A stretch of DNA of 33,646 bases from Lachnospiraceae bacterium (GTDB lineage: Bacteria; Bacillota; Clostridia; Lachnospirales; Lachnospiraceae): contig JAFSCH010000037.1 of the NCBI GenBank assembly GCA_017436865.1, positions 1-33,646 on the forward strand, given 5' to 3'. This document shows positions 16,643 to 23,248 of the stretch, piece by piece. Every line of letters begins with the position of its first letter. The stretch's first letter is position 1. Under the pieces are notes generated by a model. It was not told the origin of the DNA and searched no databases. It saw only the letters and a program-made list of their open reading frames with translations. The position numbers were made by a program, and so were the translations under genes.

Positions 16643-16931
16643 GCCTGATTGGATTTCGAGGTTGTGAAGGCAAGCGAATCCATATTCTTGTCTCTTGCTA
16701 GTCGTTTGAAGTCAAGATTTTCTAAGCACCTCTATATAGAGATGTAAGACGGTCGGGTCGGTGCAAATTCGCATCCATGCTCAGTTGCACCTTGCGCGTA
16801 CATCCGTGTACGCGCAGCCCTGCTATGTTAAAGAGGTGCTAAGTAAATCTAAGACTTCTCACTAAATCGCAATTCAACAAGAATACTGGATTTGTTGCCA
16901 GGCAACGTTGAGATTCCAATCAGGCTTTTTT
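16643..16931 (+). ncRNA. 289-nt long-hairpin element with terminator-like end; candidate structured RNA
   Basis: GCCTGATTGGA (16643-16653) pairs with TCCAATCAGGC (16915-16925), followed by six T. Inside, the two arms stay complementary, imperfectly, for about 90 bases: CCATATTCTTGT with ACAAGAATACTGG, and AGCACCTCT (16725-16733) with AGAGGTGCT (16832-16840). At the tip are two hairpins: GGTGCAA/TTGCACC (16760-16766/16785-16791) and TGCGCGTACA-tccg-TGTACGCGCA (16793-16816). It begins 12 bp after the isomerase fragment. It may be a structured RNA, or a palindromic element lodged in the loop of the old isomerase terminator. I do not recognise it as tmRNA, RNase P, SRP or 6S RNA. Confidence 0.5.
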
Positions 16932-17144
16932 GAAGCTTAATTGGTTGTTTTTGAATAGTTGGTATTCTAATATTCAAACTTTAATCAGTATTTTTGCTTT
17001 GCATTTTAATTGGCTGCTTGTGAGTAAAAGTATATCGTTTAAAATTTCCTTTAAAGTTTGCGAGTGCTGAAAAGGGTATAAAAATGCTTGAAAATTATGA
17101 CTATATTAATCTGCCTTGTGTTGAAGGCGACATAGAGGAGTAAG
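16932..17144 (+). other. AT-rich spacer, no gene recognised
   Basis: The stretch after the hairpin element is AT-rich. GAATA-gttgg-TATTC is a small hairpin near 16957. A frame starting ATG 17084 is short and stops at 17141. Nothing else is recognised. Confidence 0.35.
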
Positions 17145-17498
17145 TTGTTATTTTTGTCTAACAATCAACAGAAAAGATATGAACATATTTTATCGGTTAC
17201 AGAGCGAATTGATAAGATTGCCATACAGTATGGATTGGTTGGAAAAGATAGTATAAGCATTCGCGATTCAGCAATTCGTGAATTTCAGGAAGAGACAGGG
17301 CTTACTATTTCCAAGATAGAAAGCAAAGGGTTTTATTATTGGGAAGGCGAAGATGATTTCAAGTATTTTGTATTTTTGTATAAGGCAACAGAATATACAG
17401 AAGAGTTGAAATCAGCTATGGATGAAGGTAACGTGTTTTGGATGGATAAGAAGGAACTGGAAAGCTGTATAGTTATAGTATGGACATATGGAGAATAA
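17145..17498 (+). pseudogene. NUDIX hydrolase remnant, chimeric N-terminus
   Basis: The open frame of 117 residues has only a TTG start (17145) and no good site. Residues ~45-105 match a NUDIX protein: IRDSAIREFQEETGLTI carries the R-E-x2-E-E-x-G-L part of the box, followed by GFYYWEGEDDFKYFVFLYKA and MDEGNVFWMDKKEL. The glycine-rich first half of the box (GGH-x-E-x-GE) is missing. In its place is NQQKRYEHILSVTERIDKIA, which looks more like the first helix of an HD-domain hydrolase. The C-terminus ends oddly (CIVIVWTYGE). The whole looks like a join of two gene pieces and is unlikely to be active. Confidence 0.55.
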
Positions 17499-17730
17499 AA
17501 CAAGGAAAAATGTCCAAAAAAAGACTTTTTTTCTTGAAAACAGTGGGGTGTAGACTACTTTTGGACATATATGAACCAAAAATAGTCTGTATGTCCAAGA
17601 TATTTCATATTTTTGGACATAGGAGCAGAGAGTAAGGAATATATGTCCAATCCACATGATAAAGTATCAATTTGAGCAGGAAAACAGATACATTTTGGAT
17701 GTTATAGTTGTGTTTGGTTGTATATGTCCA
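17481..17730 (+). repeat. Four 36-bp inverted-repeat units with TGGACATA/TATGTCCA arms
   Basis: TGGACA and TGTCCA occur in inverted pairs with identical 30-bp offset: 17481 and 17511, 17562 and 17592, 17614 and 17644. A fourth unit is degenerate: TGGATG at 17696 with TGTCCA at 17725 (29-bp offset). The arms extend to TTTTGGACATA and TATGTCCAA in most cases, while the ~20 bases between them differ. Each unit can form a hairpin or hold two operator half-sites. The spacing between units is irregular. Confidence 0.7.
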
Positions 17731-17778
17731 AAATGATAAAAAACGTAGATAATAGACATGGTAAATGCTGGAGATTTT
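17499..17778 (+). other. Intergenic stretch occupied by the 36-bp units
   Basis: Apart from the 36-bp inverted units nothing is recognised here. A small possible site GGAGA (17770-17774) precedes the pyrophosphatase fragment. Confidence 0.4.
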
Positions 17779-17928
17779 ATGATGATGGGAAATATTGTAA
17801 CAGTAGCTGTTGATAGACCGCTTGGTAGCTATCACCCAAAGCACAAGGATTTGTATTACCCGATTAATTATGGCTACATCGAAGGTGTAATGGCACCGGA
17901 TGGAGAAGAACAGGAATTGCAACGGTAA
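17779..17928 (+). pseudogene. 5' fragment of an inorganic pyrophosphatase-like gene
   Basis: ATG 17779 (or 17785) to TAA 17926 encodes 49 residues: MGNIVTVAVDRPLGSYHP, then HKDLYYPINYGYIEG and MAPDGEEQ. This is the start of a short inorganic pyrophosphatase-type protein known from Lachnospiraceae (usual length ~110 residues). At about 17912 the match ends and the sequence switches to an HD-domain protein in another frame, causing the early stop. The fragment should have no activity. Confidence 0.6.
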
Positions 17929-18449
17929 GACATATTATTGATGGATATGATTATGCTATTTCAAAAGGTTGGGATGAAGTCGCAAGGGTGTGTCTTACAC
18001 ATTCATTTCCTGTTAAGGATATAGAAGCAGATATAGGAAAAACTCTTAACAAAGAAGAAATCGTAGGATATGTAGGAATCTTGAGCATAAATGAGGTGCC
18101 TGAACCACAGATATGGAAGTATAATGGAGAGGACTTAATCGTATGTGATAACAATTATCAGTGGCTGACTATCATGCCTAAGAATGATTATTATTGTCTG
18201 ACTGTCATGATGAATGAAAATCGTGAAATGCAGGTGTGTTACATCGATATGATTGATGAGCAAGGATATGATGAAGAAGGTGTTCCGTATTTCTATGACC
18301 TGTACCTTGATCTCGTTGTTTATCCCGATGGAATAGTCATCGAAGACGATATGGATGAATTACAAGAAGCACTCCCAAAAAGCGATATTACACAGCAGCA
18401 ATATGAGCAGGCACTTTTAACGAGTGAAAAGCTAAAAAAGGTTTGTTAA
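17912..18449 (+). pseudogene. Chimera of HD-domain fragment and DUF402 domain
   Basis: From ~17912 an open frame reads TGIATVRHIIDGYDYAISKG and then VARVCLTHSFPVKDIEADIG, which resembles the C-terminal half of an HD-domain phosphohydrolase (DGY, R-x-C-L-T-H-S-F). From ~18090 it continues in frame into EPQIWKYNGEDLIVC, ITMMPK-like NDYYCLTVMM, CYIDMIDEQG, VPYFYDLYLDLVVYPDG and IEDDMDELQEALPKSDIT, typical of DUF402 proteins (the family that includes nucleoside diphosphatases). The only start-like codon is GTG 17988. The part from 18090 may still form a folded DUF402 domain of ~120 residues. Together with the pyrophosphatase piece three gene fragments are joined here. Confidence 0.55.
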
Positions 18450-18496
18450 ATGATATGGATGTATTTAAAGAATATGTACAAAGGCTGTATGAGAAA

Positions 18497-18522
18497 GTGA
18501 CAATCTAAACGGATGATATAAT
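18497..18522 (+). promoter_or_regulatory. Candidate extended -10 promoter of xylB
   Basis: TATAAT (18517-18522) is preceded by TG one base upstream (TGATATAAT), an extended -10. GTGACA (18497-18502) is a possible -35, with a short 14-bp gap. It lies ~100 bp before the xylulokinase start. Confidence 0.45.
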
Positions 18523-18619
18523 AGGAAATTTTGAATAGAAGTGATGCTTTCAGTTTTGCGGATAAATGATTTCTAATTTATTTAGCACAATTGTCTATCA
18601 ATCAAAGGAGGAGATTGAA

Positions 18620-20095
18620 ATGTATTACATAGGTGTTGATTTAGGAACATCGGCAGTAAAATTATTGTTAATGGAGGGAAATGGCAAGATTGCAAATGTC
18701 GTTTCCAAGGAATATCCGTTGTATTTTCCGCATCCAGGCTGGAGCGAGCAGAAGCCAGAAGATTGGTGGGAAGCTGTAAAGACAGGATTAAAAGAGCTTA
18801 CAGAAGGCTTTGATAAGTCTCAGGTAGCAGGTATTAGCTTTGGTGGCCAGATGCATGGACTTGTTATTCTAGATAAGGATGATAATGTCATCAGACCTGC
18901 CATTCTTTGGAATGATGGTAGAACACAGGAAGCGACAGATTATCTCAATAATGAAATTGGTAAGAGCAAGCTGTCTGAGTGTACAGGAAATATCGCATTT
19001 ACAGGCTTTACTGCACCAAAGATTTTATGGGTAAAGAACAAAGAACCTGAGAATTTTGCTCGTATCGAGAAGATTATGCTTCCAAAGGATTATATCGCAT
19101 ATAAGCTTTCCGGAAGCTTCTGTACCGATGTTTCCGACGCATCCGGTATGCTTGTATTTGATGTAAAGAACAAGTGCTGGTCTAAGGAAATGTTAGATAT
19201 CTGTGGTATTAGAGAAGAACAGATGGCTAAGATTTATGAAAGCTATGAAACAGTTGGAAACTTAAAGGTTGATGTAGCAGCTGAGCTTGGATTACCTGAA
19301 ACAGTTAAGGTTGTTGCAGGTGCTGGAGATAATGCAGCGGCAGCAGTTGGTACAGGAACAGTTGGCGATGCGATGTGTAACATTTCTCTTGGAACAAGTG
19401 GTACGATTTTCATTTCCAGCAAGGAATTTGGTGTAGATAAGAACAATGCACTTCATGCATTTGCTCATGCAGATGGAAAATATCATCTCATGGGCTGTAT
19501 GTTAAGTGCGGCATCATGTAACAAGTGGTGGATGGAAGAAATTATGCAAACCAAGGAATTTGCAGCAGAGCAGGCTGCGATTACCGAGGATATGCTTGGA
19601 ACCAATCATGTTTACTTCTTGCCATATCTGATGGGTGAGCGTTCTCCTCATAACGATGCAAATGCAAGAGGTACCTTCATTGGTATGACAATGGATACCT
19701 CCAGAGCAGATATGTATCAGGCAGTGTTAGAGGGTGTTGCTTTTGCAATTCGTGATTCCTTTGAAATTGCAAAGAGCCTTGGTATTGATATTAAGCGTTC
19801 TAAGATTTGTGGTGGCGGTGCAAAGAGCCCACTTTGGAAGAAAATGATTGCAAACATCTTAAATATCGAAATTGATGTTATTGAAAGTGAAGAAGGACCT
19901 GGCTACGGCGGAGCTATGCTTGCAGCGGTTGCATGTGGTGAATATGCATCGGTAGAAGAAGCAGCAGAAAAGTTGGTTAAGGTAATCGATACCGTGAAGC
20001 CGGATGCTGAGATTGCAGCTAGATATGAAGAAAGATATCGTCAGTTTGCGCAAGTATATCCAACAGTAAAAGAACTGTTTCCTAAGATTCAGTAA
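18620..20095 (+). CDS. xylB: Xylulokinase, FGGY family
   Basis: The start is ATG 18620, eight bases after AAAGGAGG (18604-18611); an in-frame ATG at 18566 would add 18 unrelated residues. The 491-residue protein has both FGGY domains: MYYIGVDLGTSAVKLLLM is the phosphate-1 loop, GGQMHGLVILD and WNDGRT bind the sugar and Mg, AGAGDNAAAAVGTG holds the catalytic Asp, SLGTSGTIF the phosphate-2 loop, and KICGGGAKSPLWKKM the adenosine motif. It phosphorylates D-xylulose with ATP for the pentose phosphate pathway. The truncated isomerase upstream would be a natural partner. A terminator follows at 20147-20207. Confidence 0.95.
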   Translation: MYYIGVDLGTSAVKLLLMEGNGKIANVVSKEYPLYFPHPGWSEQKPEDWWEAVKTGLKELTEGFDKSQVAGISFGGQMHGLVILDKDDNVIRPAILWNDGRTQEATDYLNNEIGKSKLSECTGNIAFTGFTAPKILWVKNKEPENFARIEKIMLPKDYIAYKLSGSFCTDVSDASGMLVFDVKNKCWSKEMLDICGIREEQMAKIYESYETVGNLKVDVAAELGLPETVKVVAGAGDNAAAAVGTGTVGDAMCNISLGTSGTIFISSKEFGVDKNNALHAFAHADGKYHLMGCMLSAASCNKWWMEEIMQTKEFAAEQAAITEDMLGTNHVYFLPYLMGERSPHNDANARGTFIGMTMDTSRADMYQAVLEGVAFAIRDSFEIAKSLGIDIKRSKICGGGAKSPLWKKMIANILNIEIDVIESEEGPGYGGAMLAAVACGEYASVEEAAEKLVKVIDTVKPDAEIAARYEERYRQFAQVYPTVKELFPKIQ

Positions 20096-20112
20096 GAATC
20101 AATAAGAAAAAG

Positions 20113-20139
20113 GTAACTATGAAGGTACTGAATAGTTAC
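20113..20139 (+). repeat. GTAACTAT palindrome after xylB
   Basis: GTAACTAT (20113-20120) pairs perfectly with ATAGTTAC (20132-20139). The same sequence type, degenerate, is at 3481-3509 after another gene (shared core GATGAAGGT/TATGAAGGT and GAATAGTTA). It is probably a small dispersed palindrome; no T-run follows directly. Confidence 0.5.
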
Positions 20140-20141
20140 AG

Positions 20142-20207
20142 AAAAAGCGAGTGTATGGAAGCCTCAAGGTTAATGCTTGAGAGTGATACGATGCACTTGC
20201 TTTTTTT
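20142..20207 (+). terminator. Terminator of xylB
   Basis: GCGAGTGTAT (20147-20156) pairs with ATGCACTTGC (20191-20200) including two G-U pairs, with an inner CTCAAG/CTTGAG hairpin. Seven T follow. Confidence 0.75.
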
Positions 20208-20255
20208 GATATCTAGGAAAGACTTTGTCATACTAATGTGTAGAGAGGATAAAAA

Positions 20256-20319
20256 TGCAAATGATTCGCAAAAGTGTTGACGGACGAAAAAGAGTGGTAT
20301 ATAATGCAAATAATTTGCA
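20256..20319 (+). promoter_or_regulatory. Promoter with two Zur-type operator palindromes
   Basis: TTGACG (20277-20282) and TATAAT (20300-20305) are 17 bp apart, a near-consensus promoter. The perfect 7-1-7 palindrome TGCAAAT-a-ATTTGCA (20305-20319) overlaps the last base of the -10 box. A second copy with one mismatch, TGCAAAT-g-ATTCGCA (20256-20270), lies just upstream of the -35 box. The two centres are 49 bp apart. The regulator gene starts ~55 bp downstream, so zinc-dependent autorepression of the operon is likely. Confidence 0.7.
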
Positions 20320-20373
20320 AATGTTAAATTGTGACATAACATTTGCGGCCAATAGAAAGGCATGGGGATTCGT

Positions 20374-20781
20374 ATGCAAAAGGGGTACAGTACAAAAGTT
20401 AGCAGAGCAATGGAGAAGTATTTGGAGAAACAAAGAAATACCAGCTTTTCTGTTGCAGATGTATATGATTATATGCAAAAGGAAGGAATACAGGTAAATC
20501 TGGCTACGGTTTATCGAAATTTGGACAAGCTTGTAGAGAGAAAAATGCTAGTGAAGTATAAAACGCAAGGAGAAGATGGCTATTCTTATCGCGTTGGAGA
20601 TGAAAATGGAAACTGTCACGAGCATTTACATTTGCAGTGTATGAAATGTGGTAAAATTCTTCATTTTGATACTGAGTTGATGGATGAGATGTCAGTTTAT
20701 CTAAAAGAGCAGTTTGGATTTTGGCTGGATTGTGAGAAATCAACCTTGTGCGGAATATGTGCACAGTGTAAAGAAAATTAG
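20374..20781 (+). CDS. zur: Fur-family regulator, probably the zinc sensor Zur
   Basis: I take ATG 20374 (after GGGG at 20364) as the start, giving 135 residues; ATG 20362 would add four. Residues ~5-60 form the winged helix (SFSVADVYDYMQKEG, VNLATVYRNLDKLVERKML). The dimerisation domain has CHEHLHLQCMKCGKILHFD with the His cluster and the Cys89/Cys92 pair, and the tail CGICAQC supplies Cys129/Cys132, the usual structural zinc site. Fur, PerR and Zur cannot be told apart by motif alone; the operon of zinc transport genes directly downstream argues for Zur. The promoter upstream carries two matching palindromes, so it probably represses itself and the operon when zinc is plentiful. Confidence 0.85.
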   Translation: MQKGYSTKVSRAMEKYLEKQRNTSFSVADVYDYMQKEGIQVNLATVYRNLDKLVERKMLVKYKTQGEDGYSYRVGDENGNCHEHLHLQCMKCGKILHFDTELMDEMSVYLKEQFGFWLDCEKSTLCGICAQCKEN

Positions 20782-20822
20782 AAGGATACTGGAACAGATA
20801 GGAAAAGGAGGTGTGCAACGCT

Positions 20823-21137
20823 ATGATATCAGGAAATCAAAAAAACAAGACTAAGAACATACTTGTAATCTTATTGGCTGTTCTTATGTTATTTGTGACA
20901 TTTGTGTCTTATCAAATTATTGTAGAAAAAGCACACCATGAATGTACAGGAGAGAACTGTTCTATCTGTATACAGCTGGAGGAAGCGGTATCCTACCTCA
21001 AATCTATAAAATATGTTCCCATTTTGTCGTTTCTTGCGACAATTCTATGTATTGTTACAAAGTGGGTACCACACAAGGTTCCAGATGTTTGTGTGAGTCC
21101 GACATTAATTTCCCTAAAAGTAGAAATGTTGAATTGA
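20823..21137 (+). CDS. Small membrane protein with Cys/His motif in the zinc operon
   Basis: The start is ATG 20823, ten bases after AAAGGAGG; a GTG at 20811 sits too close to the site. The 104-residue protein has a basic start (NQKNKTKN), a hydrophobic helix (~15-35), a short outer loop EKAHHECTGENCSICIQLE, and a second helix (~60-80). The loop has a HH-x-C-x4-C-x2-C arrangement that could hold zinc. It lies between the Zur-like gene and ZnuA, so it probably shares their transcript. I recall similar small proteins in zinc-uptake loci of Firmicutes but know no proven role; assisting metal capture or transfer is an inference. Confidence 0.75.
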   Translation: MISGNQKNKTKNILVILLAVLMLFVTFVSYQIIVEKAHHECTGENCSICIQLEEAVSYLKSIKYVPILSFLATILCIVTKWVPHKVPDVCVSPTLISLKVEMLN

Positions 21138-21210
21138 TTTTCAAACAATGAGTTTATGTAAGTGTTGAAGCAGTAGATGGTGTTGCCTATACAACGCTTT
21201 ATTTGACGTT

Positions 21211-21231
21211 AGAATGTGTGTGGGACATTCT
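21211..21231 (+). other. Hairpin between the small membrane protein gene and znuA
   Basis: AGAATGT (21211-21217) pairs perfectly with ACATTCT (21225-21231) around a seven-base loop. No T-run follows. It may set processing or relative expression inside the operon; TTGACG just upstream (21204-21209) could also mark a second promoter, but no clear -10 box follows. Confidence 0.35.
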
Positions 21232-21300
21232 TAATTTCGATAAAAAATTGTTACACAGATAGGTGACAGTTGGAATTAGATTTGTTTGGAGAGAAATGAT

Positions 21301-22506
21301 ATGAAAAAAAATAGAATATGGAAAATGGTTGCAGGTTGTCTTAGTGGAGCTTTGTTATTGACAGGATGTGGGGCACAGGCATCAGATGTTGGCAGAGTAG
21401 ATACCGTATCAGCCAGTGCATCTAAAAAGAGTATTGTATGTACTACTTATCCGCAGTATGACTGGGTTTGTGAAATTCTAGGAGAAAAAAAGGATCAGTT
21501 TGAAGTGACCTTACTTCTTGACAATGGTGTAGATCTGCACAGTTATCAACCAACGGCAATGGATATGGTAAAGATTAGTACGGCAGATGCATTTATCTAT
21601 GTTGGAGGAGAATCTGAAAATTGGGTAGAGGATGCTTTAAAAGAAGTTACCAATAAAAATATACAAGTAATGAACATGGTAGATGTTTTAGGAGAACGTG
21701 TAAAACCAGAAGAATTTGTAGAAGGCATGGAGCATCATCATGATCATGAACATGATGAAGAGCATGAAAATCATGAGCATGACGACGATCATGAACACGA
21801 TGAAGAGCATGAAAATCATGAGCATGACGACGATCATGAACACGATGAAGAGCATGAAAATCATGAGCATGACGACGATCATGAACACGATGAAGAACAT
21901 GAAAATCATGAGCATGGCGACGATCATGAACACGATGAAGAACATGAAAATCATGAGCATGAACACGAAACAGATGAGCATATATGGCTTTCTTTGAAAA
22001 ATGCTAAGCTTTTGGTGGAGAGTATCACAGATTTAGTAGTAGAAATGGATCGTGAAAATGAACTTGTTTATGAGAAAAATTGCAACGATTATGTAGAAAA
22101 ATTGAATGCATTGGATCAGGAATATGAACAGCTGGTAAATGCATCGGAGAAGAAAACGGTAGTGTTTGGGGATAGATTTCCGTTCCGCTATCTAATGGAT
22201 GATTATGGTATTTCCTATTATGCAGCATTTGCAGGATGTAGTGCTGAGACAGAGGCAAGTTTTGAAACAGTGACATTTTTGGCAGGAAAAATAGATGAAT
22301 TATCACTAAAGAGTATTTTGGTATTGGAAAATGCAGAGACAAAGCTTGCAGAGACCATAAAACAGAATACCACAACAAAAGATCAAAATATTTTGCATAT
22401 GGATTCCATTCAAACCGTAACACAAACAGATATAGCAAATGGATTTACTTATTTGAAGGCGATGCAGGAGAATTTGGAAGTGCTTAAAGAAGTACTTGGA
22501 ATGTAA
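21301..22506 (+). CDS. znuA: Zinc-binding lipoprotein of a ZnuABC-type transporter
   Basis: The start is ATG 21301 after GGAGAG (21288-21293). The 401-residue product has a lipoprotein signal (LLLTGC, Cys23). The mature part matches cluster A-I metal-binding proteins: VCTTYPQYDWVCEILGEK, NGVDLHSYQPTAMDMVKI with the first His ligand, and DEHIWLSLKNAKLLVESI with the second. Between them, residues ~143-226 form a His/Asp/Glu loop of five 15-residue repeats. The usual third His region (H-x-A-F/Y) reads VFGDRFPFRYLMDDYG, so that ligand seems absent; EASFETVTFLAG follows. It captures zinc outside the membrane and hands it to ZnuB. Confidence 0.92.
   Translation: MKKNRIWKMVAGCLSGALLLTGCGAQASDVGRVDTVSASASKKSIVCTTYPQYDWVCEILGEKKDQFEVTLLLDNGVDLHSYQPTAMDMVKISTADAFIYVGGESENWVEDALKEVTNKNIQVMNMVDVLGERVKPEEFVEGMEHHHDHEHDEEHENHEHDDDHEHDEEHENHEHDDDHEHDEEHENHEHDDDHEHDEEHENHEHGDDHEHDEEHENHEHEHETDEHIWLSLKNAKLLVESITDLVVEMDRENELVYEKNCNDYVEKLNALDQEYEQLVNASEKKTVVFGDRFPFRYLMDDYGISYYAAFAGCSAETEASFETVTFLAGKIDELSLKSILVLENAETKLAETIKQNTTTKDQNILHMDSIQTVTQTDIANGFTYLKAMQENLEVLKEVLGM
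21742..21966 (+). repeat. Five tandem 45-bp repeats in znuA
   Basis: Five units of 45 bp start at 21742, 21787, 21832, 21877 and 21922, each encoding DHEHDEEHENHEHDD or a close variant. They differ at only a few bases, so they arose recently and may vary in number between strains. They lie in the metal-collecting loop of the protein. Confidence 0.95.
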
Positions 22507-22537
22507 TAGATTGTTGAGAAAGGCAAGGTTTTCGTGG

Positions 22538-23248
22538 ATGGCGTATATTACTTGTAATCATTTGACACTTGGCTATGACGGGAGAGAAGTGGTGTCAGAT
22601 TTAAGCTTTTTGGTGGAAAAGGGAGATTATCTGTGTATTCTTGGGGAAAATGGAGCAGGGAAAAGTACCTTGATTAAGACACTATTATGCTTGCAGGATA
22701 GGCTGGGTGGTGAAATGATTATGGGTGATGGGCTAAATCCCTATGAAATCGGATATTTGCCACAGCAAACAATGGTGCAGAAGGATTTTCCGGCTACGGT
22801 TTGGGAGATTGTGTTATCAGGAACGTTATCAAAATGTGGAAGAAAGCTTTTCTATGGTAAGGAAGAGAAAAGACTTGCCAGAGAAAGCATGGAGAAGCTT
22901 GGTATTTGGGAGTTAAGAAAGCTATGTTTTCGACATTTGTCCGGAGGACAGAAGCAAAGAATACTTTTGGCACGGGCGTTATGTGCAACGAGCAAGGTAT
23001 TGTTGCTTGATGAGCCGATTACAGGGTTAGATCCAAAGGTAACAAAAGAATTTTATCAGCTTACAAGGCAGCTAAATGAGGAAGGGATATCCATTATTAT
23101 GGTATCCCATGATATTCAAGCGGTTGCGTACGCATCGCATATTTTACACATACAACAGGAAGCTTCTTTTTATGGAACGAGAGAGGAATATGAAAAAAGC
23201 GACTATTGGAAGCTTTTTGAGTTGCAAGGAGGTATAAAACATGAGTAG
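22538..23248 (+). CDS. znuC: Zinc ABC transporter ATP-binding protein
   Basis: I take ATG 22538 as the start (MAYITCNHLTLGYDG); only TTG codons lie further up, and no strong site is visible, so translation may depend on the upstream gene. The 236-residue protein has Walker A GENGAGKST, the Q-loop LPQQTMVQK, the signature LSGGQKQR, Walker B VLLLDEP and the switch His in IIMVSHD. It drives the permease with ATP. Its end overlaps the next gene by eight bases, so the two are translationally coupled. Confidence 0.93.
   Translation: MAYITCNHLTLGYDGREVVSDLSFLVEKGDYLCILGENGAGKSTLIKTLLCLQDRLGGEMIMGDGLNPYEIGYLPQQTMVQKDFPATVWEIVLSGTLSKCGRKLFYGKEEKRLARESMEKLGIWELRKLCFRHLSGGQKQRILLARALCATSKVLLLDEPITGLDPKVTKEFYQLTRQLNEEGISIIMVSHDIQAVAYASHILHIQQEASFYGTREEYEKSDYWKLFELQGGIKHE

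Noticed and set aside
16643-16931. tmRNA, RNase P RNA, SRP RNA or 6S RNA
   Set aside because: None of the signature sequences I know for these RNAs is present, and the two tip hairpins do not fit their folds.
17481-17730. CRISPR-like array: constant 36-bp spacing with variable centres
   Set aside because: Only the arms (~8-11 bp) are shared, units are separated by irregular gaps, there are only four, and no cas gene is in the window.
21688-21997. Open frames on the other strand and in another frame across the His-rich repeats
   Set aside because: They are low-complexity Met/Ile/Phe translations produced by the 45-bp tandem repeats of znuA.
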